64,000 nt of DNA from Filobasidium wieringae (taxonomy: Eukaryota; Basidiomycota; Tremellomycetes; Filobasidiales; Filobasidiaceae), in contig BCIV01000017.1 of assembly GCA_001600055.1 (NCBI GenBank), positions 124,001 through 188,000 of the forward strand, read 5' to 3'. The translations under genes and the position numbers were made by a program. Below, piece after piece: positions 30,045-42,408 of this stretch (position 1 is the first letter of the stretch; each line of letters opens with the position of its first letter). The notes under the pieces are model-generated. The model was not told the DNA's origin. It made no database searches and worked only from the letters and a program-made list of their open reading frames with translations.

Positions 30045-32961
30045 CTAGCTTCTCCCGCCAAATAACCCGAGCAGAAGTCTAGCTGCCTCTTCATCCGTCT
30101 GTTGTACCGCTTTGCCTTCCTTGTTGAAGAAGGGTACCCTTCGTCCTGGCGTCACGTTTAGTTTGTTAGGCGAGGGGATCTTGATCTCGGGCATGGAGCG
30201 GCTATTGGTAAGTTTGGTACGCGTTGGAGTGGCAGAAACCGAAGTCAGGGGGATCGAAACGGAGCTCGAAGAGCCTGAGCGAGTCAATCCGGTCGTTGTC
30301 TTCTTGACCCTCTTGGCCTTCTTCATAGCTGCTCGCTGTTGAGCTTGTTGTTGCAAGTGCGCTTCGAACAATCGCTTCCTCGCGCTCCCCAGTCCACTCA
30401 ATCGCCGCGACTCGTCCCCTAAGAGACCCTTTCGCTTTGACGGCGATCCCGCGTAGTAATCGAGCGAAGCGAATCTCCTAAGAATGGGCTGATCGGATTC
30501 GTCCTTGCCTGTGGAACCCTTCCTCTTCTTCTTTGGGGTTTCTTCCACATCAGTGTCCCCTTCAAAAGGCGCATCCTCTGCGTCCGAATGAAAGTCCATC
30601 AATCCCATAGAAGGCGGGTCTGACGGAAGCAGGTCTAACAAAGAATTATCCGCAAATACCGATTTCTTTTCCACAGATCCTGATGCCTCCGATTCATCCT
30701 CAACCTCTACTTCCACTATGGAAGGGGAAGCTTGCACGGGTGACGAGTGGCCCGGTTTCTTCGTCGAACTAGGTGGTAAGAACGGCAACTCCTTCTTGAT
30801 ACATATCTGATCCAGAATCCCGCTCTGACTTCTGCTGAACGATCTCGAGTCCAACTTTGGCAATTCCGATCGAATGGAAATAGGAGCGGTAGGCGTTCTG
30901 GAATATCTACCCTTCTCTGCTGGCATTCTTGGTTTTGTGAACGTCACGTATGGACCGTCCCCACGCGATATGCTTGGTACGGACCGAGTGACCGCGAATT
31001 TCCTTCCTGCGAAGATACGGATGGACGACTGGTCCTCCTTGCCGCTTCCCGAAGAGAGATCTGCAACCCCGATGATCGTCCGCTTGTTAGAAAGGCCAGC
31101 TTTCTCCGAGACGGTCCTCTTGAACGAGCCCGTCGATCGGTTTGCGAAATCTCGATCGGAAGTGATCCTCTTGGATGCAGGGGTTTCTAGTACTATCGTC
31201 CGTTCCGATGGACTCGGTAGTGGTTCGTTGTCTCCAGTAGAAGCGGTCTTGTTCGAAGGGAACAACATCATCCTCTCCCTCTTCCTATTCTCCTCATCCT
31301 TCTTCCTCTTATCCTGCTCCTCCTCGGTAGTCGTCCGGCTAGGCGAGACTCTGCGTTTCAGTAACAGCGCTTGACGTTCCCTCATCATATCCACCGGAGA
31401 ACTGGACCGAACGAGAACAGGACTACTCGATCGAACATCAGAAACAGGAATCGTTTCCATCTTCCTTCCCCTATCCTCGCCTGCTTCCCCATCATCCTCC
31501 TCCCGTGATTCACGAGCACGGGGAAAGAACATATCCCCCTCTTCCTCTTTCCCCTCATCATCATCTCCCGTACCCAATTCGGGACGCTTTCCATTCTTAT
31601 CCCCCGAAGCGACGACCGGGACATATTGATAAGCGCCAAGTAACCCTGGGGATCGTTTACCCGCGGTCATGGAACCGGGCGTATCCGTACCGTTTCTCAT
31701 CAAATATGACGAAGAAGGGGCAACGGCGGGAGAGGTTCCCTGTACTTTTGACGGGGTTTGGGCATTCGGATCGTCCAGCTCGGATTGTCGGAGCGGGACG
31801 AGCATCATGGTAGGATAAACCCTTTGATTCTGTTTCCTCTTCTCCGTCTGTCTCTTGTTCTGGAACTAAAGCGATACCGCATGGAGTGTAAGTATCAACA
31901 CTCGTCCCCCTCTTATGGGAAAAGAATCTCCTCGAACCACTCACCCAGATCTGTACAGCTCGAGTACTCATCCCCGTCCTCCCCGCCAACCTAGCTCGTT
32001 CTTCCGAACTGGGCAAACAATTCTCCTCGTACGCCTCTTCCAAGACTTGTAATTCCTCCGGACTGGTCCTCCTTCGTTTCTTCGAGCTGGGTATAGCGGA
32101 ATGAAGGTCCAACGCGAAAGGGGCAGGAGTGATGGGTTCTTTAGGAGTCCCGGAAGCGGTGGTTATAGGGTTATTGGGATTACTTGTACTGCTTCCTATA
32201 GTATTGATGGTTTGGGAAGAATTACGACGAGCGGGATTCTGAGGAGTCGAGAGAGCGAAAGGGAAGGATTGGATGACCCCGTTTTTCCTCGCTCCCTGAC
32301 TGGTTGGGGTAGGTCCGACCGACGATTTGACCCCACCCTGTTCTTTCTCTCCCTTTCTTTGCTTCCCTTCCCAATCCTCTTCCTCTTCTTCGTCATCGTC
32401 CGTGGTCTCTTCGCCTCTACCTCTTCTCAATCCGATCGTCCTGGATCGAGAGAACCCGAACGAATCGCTACTGAACAACCTGGGTGTTCGGAGTTCCGTA
32501 TCAGCCGGACTGGCCGTGGCGGTATCCAGATGGGCATAAGGGGTCGATCCTAAGCGAGAAAACGGGGTTTGAGCATGATCAAAAGGAGTAACCGTCGTGC
32601 TCGTCCTCGGGAAGGTCGAAGGAAGGGGTGGAGAAGGTCGACGCAGGGGGGTGGATTGGGGTGGGAAGAACACATCTTCCCTTCTTACTACATGATCAGA
32701 CTTTCGTGATCTCTGAACCGGTTGTTCGTCCAGCTCAGGGTCAATCAGATCGTCAGAAGATTGACTGGTCGAAGCTGAAGCTCTTGCTCGTGATATCACG
32801 GTCGGACCTCTAGGAGCGGAAGATTCGAGGGAGATGGGTTCTCCAAGACCTTGCTGGTCTTGCTTGGAATGTTTTCCTGGTGAGCCTTCGGTCACTGGAG
32901 GAAGGCTTGACGCGATGGAGAGCGGGGTCTTGAACGGGTCCATGGTGAGGGCGGTAGGCAT
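30045..32961 (-). CDS. Homeodomain transcription factor (Yox1/Hob-like)
   Basis: This nuclear DNA-binding regulator has about 950 residues. The homeodomain lies at about residues 294-352: KKRRRTSPEELQVLEEAYEE (helix 1), SSEERARLAGRTGMSTRAV (helix 2 and turn), then VQIW. The recognition helix continues across an intron in FQNKRQTEKRKQNQR; the single intron (about 31869-31945) cuts exactly between W and F of WFQN. An acidic run (TTDDDEEEEEDWEGKQRKGE) precedes it. The long C-terminal part is Ser/Lys-rich and disordered. It ends with a conserved-looking motif (RRVPFFNKEGKAVQQTDEEA ... LLLGLFGG) also found, to my memory, in other basidiomycete homeobox regulators. The targets are unknown. A second ATG at codon 7 (MDPFKTPLS) could be the real start. 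Confidence 0.9.
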
Positions 32962-33772
32962 TATATAGGTAGAAAACGACCCCGATCAGAATTGCTCGAC
33001 TGGTAGCCTGTGTCAGTCAATATATCAATGAGGCTGATCGACATGAAACACTCACAGAGCTCTGGGGCAGAGAGATTGCCAGCCAGGAAGTGCTCCGGAT
33101 GATGATCGCGTCTGAAGTCTAGATCCGTTGAAAACGATCCGTTCTCGTTACGATCGCGGTCACACGGATAGAGCTTTCTGTAGTCTGAGCAAGAGGTGGT
33201 ATGGGTATGTATGTAGATTGTAGGTTATGAACTGCGAGAGAGAATGAGGGTGTGAGCAGAGTGAGCAAGCTGGTTTTGGATGTCAAGTGAACTGAGAACT
33301 GAAAGAGTTCATGATAAAGTGCGTCGCGTAAGGAAACGAACGATCACTCCAGACGCGTCACTTTCCAAAAAGCCACCACGCTTCACCCGCGAAATATGCT
33401 CGACCACCTGCTCAGATACACCAGCGATCTCAGCATCAATGTGGCTACTGGCTATGCTCTTCCTCACAAACGATGCGCACATCATCGTTGCAGGTCATAG
33501 CCACTGCCGTCGATCGTCATCCCGCTCAGCCTGTGCTATCTAATCCAAGCATTCTTGCATCATCACCTCCATAACGCATACAACGCGCGCGCGTTTCATC
33601 TTTCCTCGTGTCGCTAATTACGACTGGACGCTCGCTATTCACGATCAACGACCACTCTGCACAGCACAGAAGCAAGAACTCGACCGGATCATCATAGGTA
33701 TATTAAGACTGCTATCTACTATACGATACAAACAAGCAACACCTTCTCAACCACGAAACGTCACATTTCAAC
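32962..33772. other. Intergenic: homeobox promoter and 3' flank of the RGG gene
   Basis: The 811 bases hold the upstream region of the homeodomain gene. A short CG run (acgcgcgcgcg) lies near 33588-33595. No gene was found; the open frame 33280-33543 shows no family features. Confidence 0.5.
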
Positions 33773-36700
33773 TTACGCTCTCCCATTCCCCCCCGCGCCC
33801 ACTCCAGCTCTAGGCTCCTGAGTGGTCCAATCCAAGAACAAAGAATCCGTCGCTTCAAAGATCACCGCGTTCGGCATCCCCTTGATCACATTCCCGATCC
33901 TCTCCTCCAACACGCTTCGGGTCTCTTTCATCTCGTAAGCGTAATCCTTGACGAGGTTGACGATGGCCATGACAGCCAGCGAGGTGTAGGATTGTTTGGT
34001 ATAGTAGTAATCCTTGGGGGAGATTGCACTACGAAGAGGACCATGGGAATGAGCGATGGTCGATCGTGACAGCGGTTCGGATGGTCCTCGGACGGATCGG
34101 AGGAGGATCTGGACCATGTTGTTCAACGAAGTGAGGTGGCCACTGGCGAACCTCCTTCTCTCCTTGAGCGATCCGATCTTGGAAACCATTGTCCAGTTCT
34201 CCAGAACACTTCCCAGAGTAGGCGGCTATCGGGACCAAAAGTATCGTCAATCCCCCCGCTCACTCAACAATTCTCCGTGAAACGCTACTCACAGCATCCG
34301 GATCGACCACCTTCAACTTCATCTTCCAACTACCCTCTTCCTCCCCCAGACCTCCCTTACTACCAGATCCAGGTCCAGGTCTGACCCAGTCATCCACATG
34401 ACCGCTCTTCACCCATTTCGGTTCCGTCAACGGTCGTGCCAGATCCAAGTAGACGGTCATCTCCAGCTTGGTATCTTTCTTATCTGGGGTCGACTCGGTC
34501 TCCCCTTCCACAGACTCGGGCTGGGCGGTCGGTACGGACTGCTCTGAATCGAGTAATCGATGGAACGGTGGGGATTCAGGGACGCCCGATTCAGGGTCCA
34601 GAGCGGTGTAGATCTGGGACAAAGTCTCGGTCGCCAAAGGTCCGAAAACGTTGTGCGTCTCGTCCAAAGCCTCGACCTAGGGAAAATCCCATCTTCAGCG
34701 ATCAAAGAAGGCGGACAGCGGCACGTCAGCAACTCACTAGGATCCCTTGGGTGAAGCTCCACTCTTCTTTCGGCTTCACCTCCGATTCTTTCTCCTTTTC
34801 CTTCTCGACGGTCTTCTCTTCCACCTTCTTCTCCTCTTCCTGCCCGGAAGCCTTCTCAGACGATTCAGGAGCTTTATCATCAGCGACATCCGTCTCCCTC
34901 ATTCTCTTGGCGATCCCATCCAATTCCTTTTCTTCCTCCCACTTTCGCTTCACAGCGCCGAGATCGAGCATGACCCTGATCTTTCCCTTCTTCCTCTCCA
35001 CCTCGACGCTTTCCACTACGCCCGCGTTCAGGCAGATCCTCCGTTTTCCATTCGCATACAGGATGGAGAGCCGGTTATTGGAAGGACGTGGCGTGTCAGA
35101 AGAAGTGGCGGGGAGGGAAGGGGAACGTCGGAAACGAGCGTTCGAAAGACGGAAACTTGAAGGTTCTCTAGGAGCATGAGGGGTCTTGACGGGTAGAGGT
35201 TCGGACGGGGTGGGCACGGTCTCGGATTTCTCCTCAACGACTGGGTCTTCCGGGGTGGTTTTAGTCTCCACGGGAGGTTCTTCGGGGGCCTGCTTCGTGT
35301 CCTTATCAACAGGGGTTTCCTCAGTCGGAACAGCGGTCTCGGATTCTTCAGCCTTTTCAGCTGTAGGTTCTTCTTCCGTGTCCCGTTTGGGGCTCTCCTG
35401 CATGGCCACATCGACCTGATTCTCTTCGGCTTGCGTCTCGACTTCTGTCGTAGGGACCGCTTCTTCAGCCGGCCGTTCAGGTTCATCCTCTACCACACCG
35501 CTCATCTCCCCTTCATCGACTCGATCGGCAGTCTCAATCTCGGGCTGAGCGTTGACGTATTCCTCCTCTTCCTGCTCATCAGTCTGATCCTGCTGTTCTT
35601 CCCGATGCTCATCCCCCTCTCCGTCTTGATCATGATCTCCCTCAAACCCTTCAGCCTCGTAATACTCATCCTGACCCTCGTCCTCCCCCTCCTCGAGCCC
35701 CTGCTCAACCCCATCTTCCTCCTCCAACTCTTCCTCGTCTTCCCCCCGTTCGGGTCCCTCTTCGCCGACAGTTTGCAAGGCATGGACCGCCTTCAAGCTG
35801 AGTCCATCGGCGTCTTCCACGGGACTGGCAAAGTAGATCCGGAAACGGTTCTTTTCGGGGGAAGAGGAAGCGGCAGGTTCGGTCCGAAGGATAGGTCCAT
35901 GAGTGGCTCGTTTTTTCGACGTGATCAGAGCGTCATCGTCTGCGTATCAGAGAATGCCCCGGAACGCAAGGCAAATCGATCGAGAAGAGAGAAGAAAAGC
36001 AAAATCACCAAAAAGAGAGAGAAAAGAGAGAAAAAAAAAACAAGACGTCAAAAACCTGGATCTGACGGCACCGCTCCCCCAAACGATGAAAAACGAGACA
36101 AAAGAGAATGAAACAGACCTGCATCCGGGCTGCTCTGTTTAGCCTTCCTCTTCTCCCCTCGCTTTGTCTCTATCACGCCCGCCCCTGCGCCTGCCCCTGC
36201 GACCTGCACCGTGGTGTCAGTAGCGGAACTCTGTTCTTGTTTCCCTTCCGTCGAGGACTCTTCGTCGAGAGGTTTAGATTCGGTGAGGGAAGGTTCTAGC
36301 TCGGGTTTGATCGGGTCTTGGGTTCGAGTCTGAGGATCGGTGGGGATGGAGGTCTGGTTGGAGCCTTCCGACTCGTTTGTTTCCCTTTTGACTTGAACCT
36401 CTTCCTCGTTCTCTAGCTTGATCTCTTCCTTCCCCGTCGACTCATCCACCTCGCCCGTCTCACCCGTCTCCCCCGTATCAACAGTCTCCCCCGTCTGAGC
36501 CATTTCAACCGTCTCACCCACCGCCTCATCCACCGCCTCATCCTCCTCCAGATCACCCCTCACGGTGCCCCAACTCCACCCCAGTCCCTTGATCTCCAAC
36601 CCCACGATCCTAAAATCAGTCAACGTCCTCCTCCTAGCCTCCTCCTTTGCGGCCTTTTCCTTCTCCCCATCCATCACCTGCCCCTTTCCGCCCGTCGTAC

Positions 36701-38436
36701 CGAAAGCTCGACCCGTCCCCGTGGCACCCATGGCGGAAGATCCTCCCCGACCAGAACCCCCCGTTGGAGTGGCGCGGAGGGATCCGGTTCCTCTCCCCCT
36801 GACCGAGGTTCCCCGTCCGCTAGGTCCTTTGGGTACCGTATGAGAAAACCTCCCGCCCTGTCCGACCCCCATTCCGAGCGGGAGAGAACCACCCCTCCCT
36901 CCTCTTCCCCCTAAGCCACCCCTCGTCCCTCTTCCACCTGAAGACCCGAACCTGTCCCCAGGGGAATCATGATCCCTCCTCCCCGAGCCTCTCGTCGACC
37001 CGCCCCCCGGAGGCCCCCCAGCACCAGCACCAGCACCAGCACCGCCACCCCCTCGTCCACCCCGTGAACCGGAAGCGGTGTACCCTCTCTCGGACTGCCC
37101 AAAGTAATCCCTCCCCGTTCTGGAAGTCGCATGATCGAACCTCTCCCTCCTCTCATCCGACCTATCTTCCCTCCCTCTATACCCCGCCCCGTGTGCGGAA
37201 CGGGGGGGACGATCATCGTACCCCTCCCTCCTTATCGAGCCGGAAGCGATATACTCCCCCCTCCCCCCTGGACCACCCGTGCCGGACCCGACGACGCTGC
37301 GTGAAGAAGGGGTAGGGGAATAAACCGGTCCGTCCATCCTCGGTCTCTTTGCCGGTGGTCCGCCTGCTTGAGAAGCGGGGCCGACGGAAGAGGGGTTAGG
37401 GGGTAATCCACCTGGACGCCTGTTATTCGGATTCACGGGGATCCCTCTTCCCTGTCCTCCTTGCCCTTGCCCTTGTCCGCCCATATGAGGGTGGTGAGGG
37501 TTCGAGCGAAACCCTGCCCCGCCGGTGGAAGAGGAAGAGGAAGACAGGGGAGGGAGGGGGGAAGCCATAGGTTGAGCTATCCCCGAACCGCCCGGTGCGC
37601 CTAGTCCGTTCGTATTCACGTTCATCCCGTGCATCGCGGTGGGGTTGGGAGGACCGGGTTGGAACTGACCACCACCACCACCGCCTTGTCTCTGATTATT
37701 CCGGCCTCCTTGATTCCTGAACCCGCCTGCACCGGGTCCATGCATGACAGGTCCCGCTTGACCCGGTCCTGGATGTCCTGGTTGACCGGGACCCATGTTC
37801 ATCCCCATCCCCACCCCCTGACCCATCCCCATCCCCATATTCATCCCATTAGCAGGCTGGCCCTGAACCCACCCTGGCTGCGGTTGAGGTTGGAGCACCA
37901 TCCCGCCGGGGGGATAGATCGGGTTCTGGTAGACTTGAGCGGGGTAGATTTGTCCGTATGGAGTGGGAACGAGGTATTGACCTTGAGGTTGTTGAGGTGG
38001 GTAGGGGTGAGGATGGATCATCCCCCCCTGTGCGTGTGCGTGTGCGTGTGTGTGTCCCTGTGCATGTGGGTGAATGGGGAACCCGGCGGAATGGGGAGTG
38101 AGACCAGAGACGGGGGTTCCCGCTCCCGCTCCATACCCGTAATTAGCATACTGTGCTGAGGGCGTTGGAGGTGGTGCACCGCCCGTGGCAGTCGGAGTGG
38201 ATGGGGAGATCCCTTGAGACGCCTGATCGAGGAGGAAGCGACGACCGTGTCAGTCCATGAACTGCGAGAGAAACAAACGAAACCGACCGGGGACGAACGT
38301 AATATTGCGACCACGCTGCGTTGATGACGGCCTGTTGTTCAGGCGTCGGCTGTGGACCTGGCGGTAAAGGGGGAGCCGTACCCGCCGAGTTGCCCTGCGC
38401 CGTCGTCGCTGTTGCCGCTGTTTGACGCTTGTTCAT
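33773..38436 (-). CDS. Large RGG/Gly-rich protein, probably RNA-associated, function unknown
   Basis: This protein of about 1,280 residues starts MNKRQTAATATTAQGNS. A short WSQYYV-type segment precedes a Gln/Pro/Gly/Met-rich N terminus with a His-Thr repeat (HTHTHTHT) and MNMGMGMGQGVGMGM. The centre is an extensive RGG region (GRGTRGGLGGRGGRGG), as in RNA-binding and phase-separating proteins. A globular piece follows, TDFRIVGLEIKGLGWSWGTV. After a 179-base intron come NRFRIYFASPVEDADGLSLK, then a Glu-rich stretch. NRLSILYANGKRRICLNAGV and a helical C-terminal region (ILVEALDETHNVFGPLATET, SLKERRRFASGHLTSLNNMV) end at 33773. The ordered parts (FRIYFASP, LSILYANGKRR) suggest a conserved fungal family that I cannot name. 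Six or more introns. Confidence 0.75.
35940..36118 (-). other. Long intron with an extreme polypyrimidine tract
   Basis: This intron of the RGG gene (donor GTCTGT after GATGCAG, acceptor ACGCAG) is 179 bases, against 40-80 for most introns here. On the sense strand it has about 55 nearly unbroken pyrimidines at 35990-36045. Joining the exons restores one frame (…PDADDDALITSKK). Confidence 0.65.
38030..38060. repeat. Coding (GT/CA) microsatellite
   Basis: A GCGTGT/GTGTGT repeat lies inside the RGG gene and encodes alternating His-Thr on the minus strand. Two-base unit changes here would shift the frame, so it is a candidate unstable coding repeat. Confidence 0.75.
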
Positions 38437-38880
38437 CGTTGCGAGACGAGCGAAATCCGAGGGGAAAAGTGAGGAATCGAGGTGAGGGAGGATCAACGTT
38501 GATCAGGTCCATAGAGGTCGCTTATCAATGAGAGCGCGTGAGTGACGTGTCATTAGTGGCCGCGGTAATGATCGATCATCAACCCCATCAATAACACATA
38601 ACACAGCGACACCTCTTCTCTTCCCATTCACTCGGAACGATTCTCTCCCATCTCATCTCTTTCCTCTCTCATCGCTCTCCCCCGCTCAACCTGTACATCC
38701 GCCCACCCGCACTCGCACACTCGTTTCTTCCCCCCCTCCGTACCATCCCAATGAACCAAGAACCAAAACAACCGGACCTATAAAATCCGTCATAACCGTG
38801 ATACCCCTATTCCCATCTCTTCTCCTCTTCTCCTCTCCTTCTCAGCTCGACCCGATCGCAAGTAAGAACACGCACTCATC
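38437..38880. promoter_or_regulatory. Divergent promoter with strong CT-rich tract
   Basis: The 444 bases separate the divergent RGG and PAQR starts. The plus strand from about 38600 to 38850 is heavily pyrimidine-biased (ctcttctcttcccattc and similar). Such tracts are common in fungal housekeeping promoters just before transcription starts. No TATA box is obvious. Confidence 0.4.
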
Positions 38881-41800
38881 ATGTCTTCCACCACCACCTC
38901 AGAACCCAGACCGGCCCTACCCCGAGGCACTCAATCGGAAACCCCTATGACCGGGCGTTCTTCCTCGACAAAGGAATTCAACCCCGATTTCACGGAGGGA
39001 CCATTACCGGACGAACGAGGTGAACGAGATGAACGATCTAGGCAAGAACCGAACTTGGCTGGGTCAGAGGAGGGGGATCCTTTTTTCAGTCCTCAACCGG
39101 GATCTCCTGGATCACACCTGAAAACTCGTCTTCCCAGCTCGGCCACGAAGACCTCACCTCAAGCTTCAACCACAACCATAACCGCAAACTCAATCCCCAC
39201 CACAAGCTCGACCACAAGCTCGACCACAAGCTCTTCCTATTTCCACAACACCCACACCCACCTCCAAAACCTACCCCAACCTCAACTCCCCGCACTCGTT
39301 TCCCTCCGAAACGCTCTCCTAGGGTATCTGAGCGAGGCGGAGGAACTGGTCAGGTTACGGATCGGGGGGGAAGGTGGGGTGGGCCATGTGGGTGCGGAGG
39401 GTCATGGGGAGGATGACCAAGAGGGGCAAGGGGAAGGACATTTAGATGCCGCCAAGATCTCGCCCGTCGATTATGAGGTGCAGGGACGGGAGGGGATTTC
39501 GACTTCTTTCTCCCTTCCCGTGTCTCTCTCTCACTCTCACAGCCACGCTCAGGTTCAGCCCGACTCGACCTCGACCTCGAATACCGGACAAGGACTGAGG
39601 AACCGATCGAAATCTTACCNCCCCCTTCCTCTTCGTCTTCCCTCCACCATGCCCGCCATGCCCACCATGCCAACCCTCCCCACCCTCCCAACCCTCTCAA
39701 GCCCACACCTCCCCAACCCAGAAGCTCTTCTGTTACACCTGTCAAGTATAAGGGAGGACGTCTTATCCCATCTCCCCGCCCTCCCCTTTCCCTGGACCCG
39801 ATTGCCGGAGAGTTCGGGAAGGGTTCCTGAGGGCGCGGAGAGGGTGTCGACAGGTGGTTCGAGAGTGACGCCGGGGGGTGCGGTTGGGGCGCTGTTGTTG
39901 GGTTTACCTGGACGGTTGGGGGTCATTCAGGAGGGATTACCTGGGTTGGGAAGGTTTGGGGTTGCGGGTGGGGAAGGGATGGTTAAGGGACACGATAAGA
40001 CCAACCCCTCACCACCCCACTCGGCTCAGATCGTCTTACCGAACCTCTCGACCCGTCTCTCCCCTTCCAACCGGCACCTCATAAAATCCCTCATAAAGAA
40101 CATCCTCCCATCGGAAGAATGGAGCGGGTGGGAGAGGTTGGGCTGGGAAGACGTCGCGGACGATGAGGATGGGGATCAAGGGCTGGCCACCTGGCTGTAC
40201 CCCGGTTTAGGGAGGAGTAAGAGCTTTACATCTTCCGCTTCCGTCATCGATCGACAGGGACGGGGAGGACGATCGGGTGAGTTTCAAACGGGGAGGGATC
40301 GGGATGATCTTTCAGCAATGGCTGGGAGGAGAAGACGATCGGATGATGAAGGGTTCAAGAGGAAGGTGGAGACGGCTCTGGAGATGGATGAAGAACCTGA
40401 ATATCTCTTCCCCAACAAGACCCCACGTGCCGCGCTCCGACGGTTGAAATCGTACGCTGCGGAAAGGGAAGCCCGGGTTCTCAAAGCCCGGCGAGCGAGG
40501 AGTTTCAGTCTGGGTGAAAAGGCCGTGGAATGGAGGGGAGGGGAACTGAGACGTACTCGGAGTGGAGGAGAGGTTTATGAGGGTCATCAGATCAGGGAAA
40601 CCGGGGATGGCCAACGTGAAGAGCTGGAGGAGGAGGATTTACCGGAGGATTACGATTACGAACAGAAACGATCGGGTTCACCTGAGGAAGCCGATGAGGA
40701 GGATCAAACTGAACGAGCGGAAGAACAGATCAAGCTCGACCTCATCGAGATCGACGCGTTGGACGTCGGACCGAGCTTGCATGAGACGTTGGGGAAGAGT
40801 GAGAATGGGAAGAGGTTGGTAGAGTATGACGATCTGCCTTGGTGGATGAGGAATAACGAATACGTTATAACCGGTTATCGGTCAGTTCCTCTCGACCCTC
40901 TCTCGTCCATGTAATGCGAGGTGGCTGATCGAAAGAGGCGGACCTAGGTTCATACCGTTGGACGCCAAGACGGGTCCTCTCCGATTGATCGCGAGCGCGT
41001 TTCATTGGCATAACGAGACCAGTAAGCCGGTCCCTTCCTCGAATCAGGATCAGGGCTGATCGAGCGCACGTAACAGTCAACATCCATTCCCATTTCATCC
41101 CATCCGTGCTGCTGGCCCTTTTGTTCATCCCCGTGAGCGCAAACACTCATTGACAAAGTATATCATCGTATTGAACTTCCTTACGCGACCTAGTACACCC
41201 TCTTCAACCCACCATTCGTGGATCCCGCTCCGTTGGATATCTTGACACTCCTCGCTTTCCTCGCGAGCGCTTCGGCCTGTTTGATCTCCAGGTGAGTTGG
41301 CGGCTTCGATTTGCCGACGACCAGGTGAACGGGGACTGAGTTTCTGCACTACATGTAGCGCCTCTTGGCATACTCTGGCAGGCTGTGCTAGACGACGGGT
41401 GTTCGAGTGGGGAGCTTGTGTGGATTGTGAGTATGACTGGATGATAGACAGAGGTCAATGCTGACGAAAGTCATTTTCGCTCTCAGATGTCGGTATTTCT
41501 TGTACGTCTGCAATCTGTAACTTGGAAAATAGGGGTCGATCAGTCACTGAATTCCGATCATGCGCATGTGTAGGGTTGATCTCTTGTTCCATCCATACTG
41601 TGTACTACAACGGGTGAGTACTTGAACCCTCGACGAGAGCTTTATACCCCATCTAAAGCTCATACCCCCCTCGACGACAGCTTCTACTGTCAAGGACGTA
41701 CGCTCCTCGTATATACCTGCGCGACCCTCGCTTCAGCCATCGCCGGTAGCATAGCGCCGTTTCAGCCTTTCTTCAACGAACGGCATAACAAGGCAAGTCA

Positions 41801-42408
41801 CACGGTTCACCGGTAGCGGAGCAACGAGAAGGGCTGACGAGAACGGATCCTTGAACAACAGAAATATAGGATCGCGTTCTTCCTTGCCATCTGCTTGACT
41901 GCTGTCGCTCCAATCACACACTTGGCGTTCCGACATGGACTCGCAAGGAGTCTGCTTTTCGCTGGTACTTGTCCGCATGGCTGGGTTCTACCAGGTAGCT
42001 GAACTGACATCGTTTACAATCCTTTACAGCCCCTATCGCTCCTTCCTGTTTGAGTTACATCATCGGACTCTCTTTCTACGCGACACATTTCCCCGAGAGC
42101 AAATGGCCCGGTCGATTCGATCGGTTCGGTCATAGCCACCAAGTGAGTACCAGTATTGTCAACGTTTCAGATGTAACATGCTAAACTGATCATCGACTTG
42201 ACGAAAGATCTGGCACATCTCGATCCTCTTCGGCATCTACCTCCACTACACCGGAACCCTTACAATCTTCGAATCACGCCATAGCATGGCATGTTCAGCC
42301 GCAGGAACAGGTGCACCTATGAGTTCCTATCTGAGAGGCTGGGGTCATTGGCTGGCACTAGCACCCGCTGGCACGCATCATCAAGATGGAATGTATACAG
42401 CGGCATGA
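38881..42408 (+). CDS. PAQR/Izh-type (hemolysin III-related) membrane protein with long N-terminal extension
   Basis: The C-terminal ~310 residues form a seven-TM progestin/adipoQ-receptor domain like yeast Izh3. Exon 1 (677-codon frame) is Ser/Thr/Pro-rich with SHSHSHAQ and MPTLPTLPTLP runs. It ends with DDLPWWMRNNEYVITGYR, which splices in phase at 40878 to FIPLDAKTGPLRLIASAFHW. The family landmarks follow: HNETINIHSH, SCSIHTVYYNGFYCQGRT with the S-x3-H metal ligand, and HQIWHISILFGIYLHYTG with the H-x3-H pair. That triad supports a zinc-dependent ceramidase-like site known from PAQR structures. The stop is TGA 42406-42408. Seven or so introns lie in the TM part. An undetermined base (N) at 39620 affects one codon. 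Family members influence zinc and sterol homeostasis; the role here is inferred. Confidence 0.88.
39620..39620. other. Undetermined base (N) inside a coding exon
   Basis: A single N sits within a run of C residues in exon 1 of the PAQR gene. The reading frame continues on both sides, so the length is probably right, but a homopolymer miscount cannot be excluded. Confidence 0.95.
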
